A stretch of DNA of 43,475 nt. Origin: a virus. Every line of letters begins with the position of its first letter. The stretch's first letter is position 1. Under the pieces are notes generated by a model. That model was not told the origin of the DNA and ran no database searches. It saw only the letters and a list, made by a program, of their open reading frames with translations. The position numbers were made by a program, and so were the translations under genes. Location: IMG/VR virus record IMGVR_UViG_3300020348_000003, positions 1-43,475 of that record. The stretch is one strand, 5' to 3'. Shown piece after piece: positions 1-6,852 of this stretch.

Positions 1-46
1 CCTTAAACGGTAAACATTTAAACAAACAATTTAAAAAAAAGAAAAC

Positions 47-364
47 ATGACAAGAGCAGATGAAATAATGCTAATAGCTCAAGTTGGAGATAACGACTCG
101 ATGATGTCACCATTAGGAAAACTAAAAAGTATTAATGGTGGTACTGGAGTTTTAGTACTAAACTTTGATGCAACAGCGAATGTTGCAGCGGTAACTCTTA
201 CTACTGGCGATGATGAGTTCGCGGCTTTAAAAGCTTTATGTGGGGCTTTGAACGGAAGAGGTAGAAACATGCAATCAAACGTTGCAGTACTAGCTGACGC
301 AGCAGCTGCCACAGCTACAGTAACAATTGTTCCAGAAATCACTGGATGTAGCACTATCGCGTAA
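47..364 (+). CDS. Small hypothetical phage protein, paralogue of the next gene
   Basis: This 105-residue protein has no recognised domain. It has no signal peptide or membrane helix and looks like a small alternating beta/alpha fold. Its second half aligns by eye with the next gene: a 'V(L/M)xFDA' strand, a T-rich strand, then 'DEF(A/Q)A(L/I)K', a 'V(A/L)V(L/I)AD' strand and an ending 'TG(C/I)(S/D)(T/S)IA'. The two therefore look like a tandem duplication. The start is the first ATG after an A-rich leader (positions 30-46), a context shared by confident genes in this window. Presence in a late operon suggests a virion or accessory role, but I cannot name it. Confidence 0.8.
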   Translation: MTRADEIMLIAQVGDNDSMMSPLGKLKSINGGTGVLVLNFDATANVAAVTLTTGDDEFAALKALCGALNGRGRNMQSNVAVLADAAAATATVTIVPEITGCSTIA

Positions 365-389
365 TTATTAACATAATAAACTAATTAAG

Positions 390-680
390 ATGAAAACAAA
401 ATTTTTATTATTTCAAAACGCGGCAAACGATTGTTTAGCATACCCACTTGACAGATTACAAGATGTTGAAGGTGTAAATGGAGATGTTGTAATGTCTTTT
501 GACGCTCCCTCTGGAGAAACAACAATAACAATTAGTACTGCTGATGAGTTTCAAGCTATTAAAGATATAGCTGAAGCTATTGGCGGGCCCGTACATTCAG
601 ATGGCGTACTTGTAATAGCTGATGACGTAGCAGGCGCATATGTTAGCTCTCAAATGACAGGTATAGACTCTATAGCTTAA
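390..680 (+). CDS. Small hypothetical phage protein, paralogue of the preceding gene
   Basis: This 96-residue acidic protein has no recognised family. It shares its strand order and several short motifs with the preceding gene: 'VVMSFDA', 'TADEFQAIKDI', 'VLVIAD' and C-terminal 'MTGIDSIA'. The 25-base gap to the upstream gene and 1-base gap to the downstream gene place it in one operon. No signal peptide or membrane segment is visible. A small structural or decoration protein is possible but unproven. Confidence 0.8.
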   Translation: MKTKFLLFQNAANDCLAYPLDRLQDVEGVNGDVVMSFDAPSGETTITISTADEFQAIKDIAEAIGGPVHSDGVLVIADDVAGAYVSSQMTGIDSIA

Positions 681-681
681 C

Positions 682-1122
682 ATGAGATTAACAGCGCAAG
701 ATTTGCGTGATATGAATATCCTTAAGTACTACAGGCTCACGCGTAAGTGGGCCTGTAAGACTTATGGATTAACTGATGCTGATCTAGAACTACTTATATA
801 TCTAGATCACAAGGGTAGATTTACCCGTAACGAATTTATCGAGGGTGCTTACACATATTCTTGGGATAAGAAAAGGTGGGAGAAACTCCGATCAGCTGGC
901 TGGATAGAGGTTTGGCGACATAGAAACAGAACTAGTATTAAGTACTCTGTGTTTAAGACGTCGTTTAAATGCTCGCAGCTAGTTACACGAATATATCGCA
1001 TATTGCTAGGCGAAGAAGATCTACCAACTTCAGAGCGCAGTGTGTTTTTTAACAACAAGTCGTATACAGATAAAGTCTATAACAAAGCTATAGATGATAT
1101 GATACGAGACAAAGATAGATAA
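682..1122 (+). CDS. Winged-helix (MarR-like) DNA-binding protein
   Basis: This 146-residue basic protein has the shape of a winged helix-turn-helix domain. Helices cover about residues 5-42 ('LTDADLELLIYLDHKG'), a likely recognition helix lies at about 58-72 ('SWDKKRWEKLRSAGW'), and a beta-wing at about 74-92 is rich in Arg and Trp. The tail (about 108-146) is charged and helical. A protein of this type sits beside packaging genes in many uncultured marine phages as I recall them, so a role in late transcription or DNA packaging is plausible. It may bind DNA without being a true regulator. It overlaps the next gene by one base (TAATG), indicating coupled translation. Confidence 0.7.
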   Translation: MRLTAQDLRDMNILKYYRLTRKWACKTYGLTDADLELLIYLDHKGRFTRNEFIEGAYTYSWDKKRWEKLRSAGWIEVWRHRNRTSIKYSVFKTSFKCSQLVTRIYRILLGEEDLPTSERSVFFNNKSYTDKVYNKAIDDMIRDKDR

Positions 1123-1526
1123 TGGGTTTTAAACTTAATAGAAATAGATCTGGACGTATTGCAGAAAGTGGCAATATAAAAAAGAAGCATAAGTTTAAAA
1201 TAGTGCATAAAGATTTAGAAGAGGGTGTAATTGGCGAAGCTATGCATGGTGGTAAAATAGCTATAGACAAAGACGTTAAAAAAGGTAGTCACTTATATAA
1301 AAGAGCTGTAGCTCACGAAAGCCTACACGCTAAAGAGTTAGCTGAAGGTAAAATTGATTACGGCAAAGACTACATACGTGACGGTAATAAAACATACCAT
1401 AGACAAACTAGAAATGGTAAGGACATGGTTAAGTATAACGGCAAGTGGGTTGAAGTAGGTACTTCATCGGGACCTAACGCTCTTCCTTGGGAAAAGCGCG
1501 CCGTTAAAGCAGAGAAAAACGCATGA
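1122..1526 (+). CDS. Minimal zincin-like metallopeptidase (HExxH ... PWExxA)
   Basis: This 134-residue basic protein carries 'AHESLHAKEL', giving a canonical zinc-binding HExxH at residues 65-69. A possible third ligand, E124, lies in 'LPWEKRA' near the C-terminus. The N-terminus is Lys/Arg rich with no signal peptide. Known small phage zincins have this layout. It overlaps the holin gene by four bases (ATGA), so a role in lysis or in processing a virion protein is suggested by context only. Peptidase activity is inferred from the motif; the protein could be an inactive structural zincin. Codon use matches its neighbours. Confidence 0.6.
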   Translation: MGFKLNRNRSGRIAESGNIKKKHKFKIVHKDLEEGVIGEAMHGGKIAIDKDVKKGSHLYKRAVAHESLHAKELAEGKIDYGKDYIRDGNKTYHRQTRNGKDMVKYNGKWVEVGTSSGPNALPWEKRAVKAEKNA

Positions 1527-1951
1527 AGAAAATTAAAGACACAGGCCTAGGTAAATGGCTAAAAAACAAAGCGCCAAATGTTCTTGACGTAGTAGGAGAC
1601 TTTCTGCCAGATCAAGGTGCGTTAGGTGTAGTTAAAAACCTTATTGATAAAGATCCAGACGTAGATACAGAAGCTGGTATGGCTGCTGTAGATGCTGAGG
1701 TTGCTTTTCAAAATAACGTAAGCGAAAGATGGAAGGCTGATATGGGTAGCGATGTAAAGCTCGCTAAGCTTATTAGACCTTTAACGCTTATATGTTTAAT
1801 GGGTATGTTTATGCTAACAATGGTTTTTGATAGTGTAGATACATTACCTTTCAATGTTAAAGATTCATATGTAGACTTACTACAGATACTTATGCTCACC
1901 GCTTTTGGTGCATACTTTGCTGGTAGATCTATAGAAAAAGTAAAAAAATAA
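1523..1951 (+). CDS. Holin-like membrane protein (GTA_holin_3TM-type)
   Basis: This 142-residue protein has a soluble N-terminal half followed by two hydrophobic helices at about residues 84-103 ('LIRPLTLICLMGMF') and 116-134. It ends in a positively charged tail. The stretch 'ERWKADMGSD' just before the first helix, then 'KLAKLIRPLTL', matches the pattern I know for the phage and gene-transfer-agent holin family PF11351. Such proteins form lethal inner-membrane holes at the end of infection so that endolysin can reach peptidoglycan. The probable endolysin is far away at 40585-41046, so the lysis genes are split. The family call is by eye. Confidence 0.7.
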   Translation: MKKIKDTGLGKWLKNKAPNVLDVVGDFLPDQGALGVVKNLIDKDPDVDTEAGMAAVDAEVAFQNNVSERWKADMGSDVKLAKLIRPLTLICLMGMFMLTMVFDSVDTLPFNVKDSYVDLLQILMLTAFGAYFAGRSIEKVKK

Positions 1952-1952
1952 A

Positions 1953-2321
1953 ATGGGAATTAATTCAACAGAGGTCTCATATGGCTTCGGACAAATGGGT
2001 AGTGTATTTAGTGACGGCACCGGTGCATTAACACCTCCGTCAGGCAAAGTTTTTGTCGCTATTACATTTTTAGCAGATACAGCTTTTAATAGTTCTAATG
2101 GTTTAGTTGCTGATAATGACGTTACTGCAGGTTTAGAATTTATTGGAACAGACACAGCGGCTCATGACACTGTGCTATCGCCAGACCTTGGTGAATCTGG
2201 CGCAGGTGGTACTGTAATAGACAACGGTAATACTTTTCCAAAAGGAGTAACTATTTACGGTAGATGGACTAAGATTACTAATAACAGGTCTACACCATTA
2301 ATAGCTTATATTGGTAACTAA
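1953..2321 (+). CDS. Hypothetical beta-rich phage structural protein
   Basis: This 122-residue, Gly/Thr-rich, acidic protein has no signal peptide or membrane helix. It is predicted by eye to be mostly beta, with a C-terminal strand pair 'KGVTIYGRWTKI' and 'STPLIAYIGN'. That ending is typical of small jelly-roll-like marine phage virion proteins. It lies one base downstream of the holin gene and overlaps the LamG gene by one base (TAATG). I do not recognise a named family. A decoration or appendage subunit is the most likely role, on context alone. Confidence 0.7.
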   Translation: MGINSTEVSYGFGQMGSVFSDGTGALTPPSGKVFVAITFLADTAFNSSNGLVADNDVTAGLEFIGTDTAAHDTVLSPDLGESGAGGTVIDNGNTFPKGVTIYGRWTKITNNRSTPLIAYIGN

Positions 2322-3085
2322 TGTTAGGTTTAGGAGCTAGTTTACTATCGCCATATGTAGAAGGTGCAATACCTTATTCAAACACTAAGTCTCTATCTTT
2401 AGATGGTACTAACGATTATGTAGATACTAACTACACATCTAACACTTTATTCAGAGATAGTTTTAGTTTTAGTGTTTGGGTGAAACCTGATGACGGTCAT
2501 CCAAGCGCGTTTAAAACTATATTAGGAGTTGAAACAGGAGCTAACGCGGATATGGTTGAATTATATAATTCAACAGATGGCGCAATAGGTTTTAATCATA
2601 TTTCTAATGGTGCTCTTAACATAGTCGCTACTGGCGCTGGTGTTTTTACTGACGGCGCTCAAAGCGATTTTAAACATATAGTTGTTACAGAAGAAAAAGT
2701 ATCTAGTGGAAACGCTACTACAAAAATATATGTAAACGGCGTTGATACTGCTCATACAGCTTTAGGCGGCGGATTTTTAGTTATTAGTGAAGCTAATTTT
2801 AATGCTTTTGATCACGGAGGTTTAGAACTAAATATTGGAGCAACTAACGATGATGGCACTCAAGATCAATTTTACGATGGCTTAATAGATGAAGTTGCTA
2901 TCTTTAATAAAGTACTTTCTTCTAGTGAAGTTACGGCTATATATAACAGCGGCGCACCAAAAGATGAAAGTGCTCACGATGGTCTTTTATTATACTACAG
3001 ATTTGAAGATGATGTGACCGACACCGCTGGAACAAGTGACGGAACAAATAACGGAGCTACGTTTAGCTCAACAGTACCTTCTTGA
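2321..3085 (+). CDS. LamG / concanavalin A-like domain protein
   Basis: This 254-residue protein is almost entirely one laminin-G-like jelly roll. It starts with 'KSLSLDGTNDYVDT' (about residues 23-36), continues with 'FSFSVWVKP' (about 48-56), and ends with the family hallmark 'GLIDEVAIFNKVLSSSEV' (about 187-204) and 'LLLYYRFEDD'. Such domains bind glycans or protein surfaces. In phages they are usually part of tail fibres, head decorations or adhesion proteins. There is no classical signal peptide, which fits a virion protein rather than a secreted one. It overlaps its upstream neighbour by one base. The domain call is firm; its place on the particle is inferred. Confidence 0.8.
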   Translation: MLGLGASLLSPYVEGAIPYSNTKSLSLDGTNDYVDTNYTSNTLFRDSFSFSVWVKPDDGHPSAFKTILGVETGANADMVELYNSTDGAIGFNHISNGALNIVATGAGVFTDGAQSDFKHIVVTEEKVSSGNATTKIYVNGVDTAHTALGGGFLVISEANFNAFDHGGLELNIGATNDDGTQDQFYDGLIDEVAIFNKVLSSSEVTAIYNSGAPKDESAHDGLLLYYRFEDDVTDTAGTSDGTNNGATFSSTVPS

Positions 3086-3087
3086 TA

Positions 3088-3306
3088 ATGGATAAGTTTA
3101 TAATACTAACAACGCAAGACATAGTAGATTGGGGAGTAGCTAATCTTCCTATAAAGCAAATTAGGCGTATTGGCTCAGACGGGTCTGGTATATTTATATT
3201 TGATACTGTGCCAAGTAGATTTAGCTCAAAAACAGTGTACGATAAATCTGAATTTGATGCTATGTTAAGAGATAATACTAGTGTATTTTACACTGAAGGA
3301 TACTAA
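3088..3306 (+). CDS. Small hypothetical protein
   Basis: This 72-residue protein begins at the ATG at 3088, two bases after the LamG stop. A TTG at 3082 is in frame but would overlap that stop, and ATG is the rule here. It has a compact alpha/beta pattern ('MDKFIILTTQDIVDWG', 'IFIFDTVPSRF', 'YDKSEFDAML') and no transmembrane segment or signal. No family is recognised. It is followed by a 31-base A/T-rich gap. Confidence 0.6.
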   Translation: MDKFIILTTQDIVDWGVANLPIKQIRRIGSDGSGIFIFDTVPSRFSSKTVYDKSEFDAMLRDNTSVFYTEGY

Positions 3307-3337
3307 TAAAACAATTTTAATTTAATACAATTTAATT

Positions 3338-3616
3338 ATGGGTAAAAAGAAAGAAAAGGTCATTGACCTAAAACCAGAGAATATCTCTGAAGAAGAGCTT
3401 CAAGAGCTTAGAAATGTAGTTACAGCTATAAATAAACTACAGTTTGATATTGGAACTATGGAAGTACAAAAGCATAACGCCTTACATGCCTTATTCCAAG
3501 GCAATGATAGGCTTAATGAAATGCAATCAAATTTTAAAGACAAATACGGCACAGATGATATTGATATAAAATCTGGAGCTATTAACTACAAAGAAGATGA
3601 GCCATCTGATTCGTAA
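3338..3616 (+). CDS. Small coiled-coil protein
   Basis: This 92-residue acidic protein is dominated by a heptad-like helix at about residues 17-68 ('EEELQELRNVVTAINKLQFDIG' onward). It has a charged Lys-rich start and an acidic Glu/Asp tail. It overlaps the next gene by 20 bases. It may be a chaperone or assembly factor for virion proteins, as small coiled coils beside packaging genes often are, but no specific function can be assigned. Confidence 0.7.
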   Translation: MGKKKEKVIDLKPENISEEELQELRNVVTAINKLQFDIGTMEVQKHNALHALFQGNDRLNEMQSNFKDKYGTDDIDIKSGAINYKEDEPSDS

Positions 3617-3818
3617 AATCACGATCGGTAAAGATTATAAAAATGACGCTATGCACTATTCTGTTGGACAAGAAGTGTATGGCGGTCATACAATATGTGA
3701 TATTTTAGAAGAAACTGAAAAGTATTCTATATATATTAGAAAAGATAAAGCTGTTATTCCTTGGAAAGACTTTAATAAGAATATGGCGATATCTGTAGAA
3801 TATAACTTAGAATACTAA
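3597..3818 (+). CDS. Small hypothetical protein
   Basis: This 73-residue protein has a basic start and a beta-rich body ('VGQEVYGGHTICDILEE', 'YSIYIRKDKAVIPWKDFN'), ending 'VEYNLEY'. It overlaps its upstream neighbour by 20 bases and its downstream neighbour by one (TAATG). A later in-frame ATG ('MHYSVGQ') would remove much of the upstream overlap and is a possible alternative start. No family recognised. Confidence 0.65.
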   Translation: MSHLIRKITIGKDYKNDAMHYSVGQEVYGGHTICDILEETEKYSIYIRKDKAVIPWKDFNKNMAISVEYNLEY

Positions 3819-4408
3819 TGCAAGCGCTTTACAACTTTGTTGTAGAGCCTGTAGGTGAAAGATACAACAACACTACAAAGGTAGGTGATAAAGAATTAAT
3901 ACTTAATACAGATGTATTTAATCATCATCACGTCAATAGACTTGCTAAAGTTATATCTACACCGAAGTTAGGCAATACAGAAATACAAGTAGGTGATACT
4001 GTTATAGTGCACTTTAATGTATTTAGGCGTTGGCATGATGTAAAAGGTAAGGAACGTAATAGTAGATCGTACTACGAAGAAAATAAATACTTTGTAAACG
4101 ATGATCAGATATTTTTGTACAAGCGTGACGAAGAGTGGATATGCCCACAAGGTTATTGCTTTGTACAACCTATTAAGGACAATAGCAAATTAAGCGTTGA
4201 TACTGAAAAACCTTTAGTTGGTATTGTTAAACATACTGATGGCAGAGCAGAGCTAAACTCTATTGTAGGTTTTAGGCCTAATATAGAGTGTGAGTTCGTT
4301 ATTGATGGTAAACGTTTATATCGCATACCATCTCAATTTATTACAATTAAATATGAATATCAAGGAGACGAAGAAGAGTATAATCCAAGCTGGGCAGATA
4401 GCTGTTAA
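3818..4408 (+). CDS. Duplicated GroES-like (co-chaperonin fold) protein
   Basis: This 196-residue protein looks like two GroES-like beta-barrels in one chain. The first half has 'YNFVVEPVGE' (about 5-14), 'AKVISTP' (43-49), 'VQVGDTVIVHF'-like strands (about 56-66) and 'YFVNDDQIFLYKRD' (91-104). The second repeats the order with 'YCFVQPIKD' (113-121), 'LVGIVKHTD' (133-141) and 'YRIPSQFITIKY' (168-179). In GroES the same strands run from an N-terminal 'RPLxDRVxV' to a closing 'DILA'. T4 gp31 is a known phage co-chaperonin needed for capsid folding, and the location just ahead of the packaging and capsid genes fits such a role. Chaperonin binding is not shown; the mobile loop cannot be identified with confidence. 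Confidence 0.5.
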   Translation: MQALYNFVVEPVGERYNNTTKVGDKELILNTDVFNHHHVNRLAKVISTPKLGNTEIQVGDTVIVHFNVFRRWHDVKGKERNSRSYYEENKYFVNDDQIFLYKRDEEWICPQGYCFVQPIKDNSKLSVDTEKPLVGIVKHTDGRAELNSIVGFRPNIECEFVIDGKRLYRIPSQFITIKYEYQGDEEEYNPSWADSC

Positions 4409-4631
4409 CGAGCTTATCAAAGTAGCAGAGGAAAAAATCATCACTAACACTGAAGATGATGTATCTGCTGATAGGCTTAAGAACGCGGCTGCTACAAAGA
4501 AGCTTGCGATCTTCGACGCCTTCGAGATATTAGCTAGAATCCAAGAAGAACAAAACTTACTAGATGGTAAGTCTCCAGAAGAAAAGAAAGAGCGTGTCTT
4601 CAAAGGTTTTGCTGAAGGTAGATCTAAATAA
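4353..4631 (+). CDS. Probable small terminase subunit-like protein
   Basis: This 92-residue helical protein starts at the ATG at 4353 ('MNIKETKKSIIQAG'), which has the A/T-rich upstream context typical here. In-frame GTG 4290 and ATG 4305 give longer, unconvincing hydrophobic leaders. The body is alpha-helical and charged ('ADRLKNAAATKKLAIFDAFE'), and the stop overlaps the large terminase ATG by one base. Small terminase subunits usually sit in this position and have this size, so the assignment is mainly positional. It could instead be another packaging accessory. The first 56 bases overlap the GroES-like gene in another frame. Confidence 0.5.
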   Translation: MNIKETKKSIIQAGQIAVNELIKVAEEKIITNTEDDVSADRLKNAAATKKLAIFDAFEILARIQEEQNLLDGKSPEEKKERVFKGFAEGRSK

Positions 4632-6850
4632 TGTACGAGCAGAGTTTAGTAAAGATTGTAGAACCAATTAAGAAAACAACTATCACGAGGCTTAATCGTG
4701 GTAAAAAATGGAAATACGGTTATGATAAAGACTATGATATCGTAGTTATATCAAAGACCGGGCAAATCGGAGAAGTCCTTGAAATCCAAGGGTTGCAAAT
4801 CGCGTTGCCGCGCGTGCCCGCCTCTAATGTGTTTAAACATAAAGAAGACAAGTGGGTAAAGACTGAATATCCAAAAGAGCTTAGCCGTATAAAAAATATA
4901 TTCGACTGGAGAGATTATCCAGACGAACAGAAAGAAAAGTGGTACGACTATATTGACGAAGAGTTCAAGCGTAGAGACGAAGGCTTTTGGTTTACAAATA
5001 AAGGCGTGCCGACATACATAACAGGTGCACACTATATGTACCTGCAATGGAGTAAGATTGATGTTGGAGCTCCAGACTTTAGAGAGGCGAACAGACTATT
5101 CTTTATATTCTGGGAAGCCTGTAAAGCTGATAAGAGATGCTATGGGATGTGCTACCTTAAAAACCGTCGTTCAGGTTTCTCGTTTATGTCGTCAGCTGAG
5201 ACAGTTAACTTAGCCACTATATCGAGTGATAGTAGATATGGGATACTCTCTAAGTCTGGAGCCGATGCAAAGAAGATGTTTACTGATAAGGTTGTGCCTA
5301 TATCTTTAAACTACCCTTTCTTTTTCAAGCCAATACAAGACGGTATGGATCGTCCAAAGTCCGAGCTTGCGTATAGAGTTCCGGCTAGTAAGTTTACTCG
5401 TAAAAAAATACAAACTAACGAACAGCTTGAAGAGATAGTAGGTCTTGATACTACAATTGACTGGAAAAATACTGGCGACAATAGCTACGACGGCGAAAAG
5501 CTAAACTTGTTAGTACATGATGAAAGTGGTAAGTGGGAAAAGCCTGATAACATATTAAACAACTGGCGAGTTACTAAAACCTGTTTAAGGTTAGGTAGTA
5601 AAATCGTTGGTAAGTGCTTGATGGGTTCAACCAGCAATGCGCTTGACAAGGGTGGAGATAACTTTAAAAAACTATACAATGATTCTGACGTCACGCGACG
5701 AAATCGTAATGGACAAACGAAGTCTGGCTTATATTCTCTCTTTATCCCAATGGAATGGAACTATGAAGGATTTATTGACGAATACGGACTTCCAGTCTTT
5801 GATAGTAGAAGTGATGATGTACGACATGGACCGGACGGTGAATTAATAGACGTAGGTGTTATTGATCATTGGGAAAACGAAGCTGATGGCTTACGAGATG
5901 ATCAAGACGCACTTAACGAGTTTTACAGGCAGTTTCCGCGAACTGAAGAACATGCGTTTAGAGATGAGACTAAAAATAGTATATTTAACTTAATTAAAAT
6001 ATACGAACAAATAGATTTTAACGAAGGTAGCAGGCATAATGCACATGTTACTAGAGGAAGTTTTGGTTGGATTAATGGAGTTAAAGATACACAAGTAGTA
6101 TTTCACCCAGATCCAAACGGTAGGTTTAGTGTTAGCTGGGTGCCGCCTGCTAACTTACAAAATAGGCATATAATTAAAAATGGAATTAAATATCCCGGTA
6201 ATGATCACGTTGGCGCCTTTGGTTGCGATAGTTACGATATCAGTGGCACAGTTGACGGTCGCGGTTCTAAAGGTGCTTTACACGGACTTACGAAATTTTC
6301 TATGGAAGAAGCGCCGTCGAGTACTTTCTTCTTAGAGTACATAGCAAGACCACAAACCGCAGAAATGTTCTTTGAAGACGTTTTAATGGCATTAGTTTTT
6401 TACGGTATGCCTTTACTTGCGGAAAACAATAAACCACGTCTACTGTATTATCTACGCCGTAGAGGATATAGAGGATACAGTATGAACAGACCGGATAAAT
6501 CTTGGAAGAAGTTATCAACCGCTGAAAAAGAAGTTGGTGGTATACCAAATTCAAGTGAAGACATCAAACAAGCTCATGCTGCAGCTATTGAAATGTATAT
6601 CAACAATCACGTAGGCCACAAAGGTGATGGTGAGTACGGTACAATGTATTTTAACGATACGTTACTTGACTGGTCAAAGTTTGATATTAACCGCAGAACG
6701 AAGCACGATGCTTCAATAAGTTCAGGTTTAGCAATAATGGCTTGCAATAGACACTTGTACGCACCAAACCCTAAAGTCGAAAGAACACCGTTAAACTTAA
6801 ATATATCAAAATACGATAATAAAGGATTTACATCCCAGATAATTAAATAG
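4631..6850 (+). CDS. terL: Terminase large subunit (DNA packaging ATPase and nuclease)
   Basis: This 739-residue protein is the packaging motor that pumps phage DNA into the prohead and cuts it. An arginine-rich Walker A variant lies at about residues 177-183 ('KNRRSGF'), preceded by an aromatic stretch. Walker B is 'LLVHDE' with D297-E298, and a coupling motif 'GKCLMGSTSN' follows. The C-terminal RNase H-like nuclease starts at 'GAFGCDSYD' with D533 as a candidate metal ligand, and a further acidic stretch ('YFNDTLLDW') lies near the end. The divergent Walker A and the length resemble TerL of crAss-like and related marine phages. It is followed two bases later by the portal gene, the usual order. 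Confidence 0.9.
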   Translation: MYEQSLVKIVEPIKKTTITRLNRGKKWKYGYDKDYDIVVISKTGQIGEVLEIQGLQIALPRVPASNVFKHKEDKWVKTEYPKELSRIKNIFDWRDYPDEQKEKWYDYIDEEFKRRDEGFWFTNKGVPTYITGAHYMYLQWSKIDVGAPDFREANRLFFIFWEACKADKRCYGMCYLKNRRSGFSFMSSAETVNLATISSDSRYGILSKSGADAKKMFTDKVVPISLNYPFFFKPIQDGMDRPKSELAYRVPASKFTRKKIQTNEQLEEIVGLDTTIDWKNTGDNSYDGEKLNLLVHDESGKWEKPDNILNNWRVTKTCLRLGSKIVGKCLMGSTSNALDKGGDNFKKLYNDSDVTRRNRNGQTKSGLYSLFIPMEWNYEGFIDEYGLPVFDSRSDDVRHGPDGELIDVGVIDHWENEADGLRDDQDALNEFYRQFPRTEEHAFRDETKNSIFNLIKIYEQIDFNEGSRHNAHVTRGSFGWINGVKDTQVVFHPDPNGRFSVSWVPPANLQNRHIIKNGIKYPGNDHVGAFGCDSYDISGTVDGRGSKGALHGLTKFSMEEAPSSTFFLEYIARPQTAEMFFEDVLMALVFYGMPLLAENNKPRLLYYLRRRGYRGYSMNRPDKSWKKLSTAEKEVGGIPNSSEDIKQAHAAAIEMYINNHVGHKGDGEYGTMYFNDTLLDWSKFDINRRTKHDASISSGLAIMACNRHLYAPNPKVERTPLNLNISKYDNKGFTSQIIK

Positions 6851-6852
6851 GC

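Noticed and set aside
3082-3087. TTG start for the small gene after LamG
   Set aside because: ATG at 3088, two codons later, avoids the overlap and matches the ATG starts of other genes.
4290-4352. Upstream extension of the small-terminase-like gene using GTG at 4290 or ATG at 4305
   Set aside because: It would add an odd hydrophobic leader deep within the previous gene; ATG 4353 has the normal A/T-rich context and starts a coherent helix.
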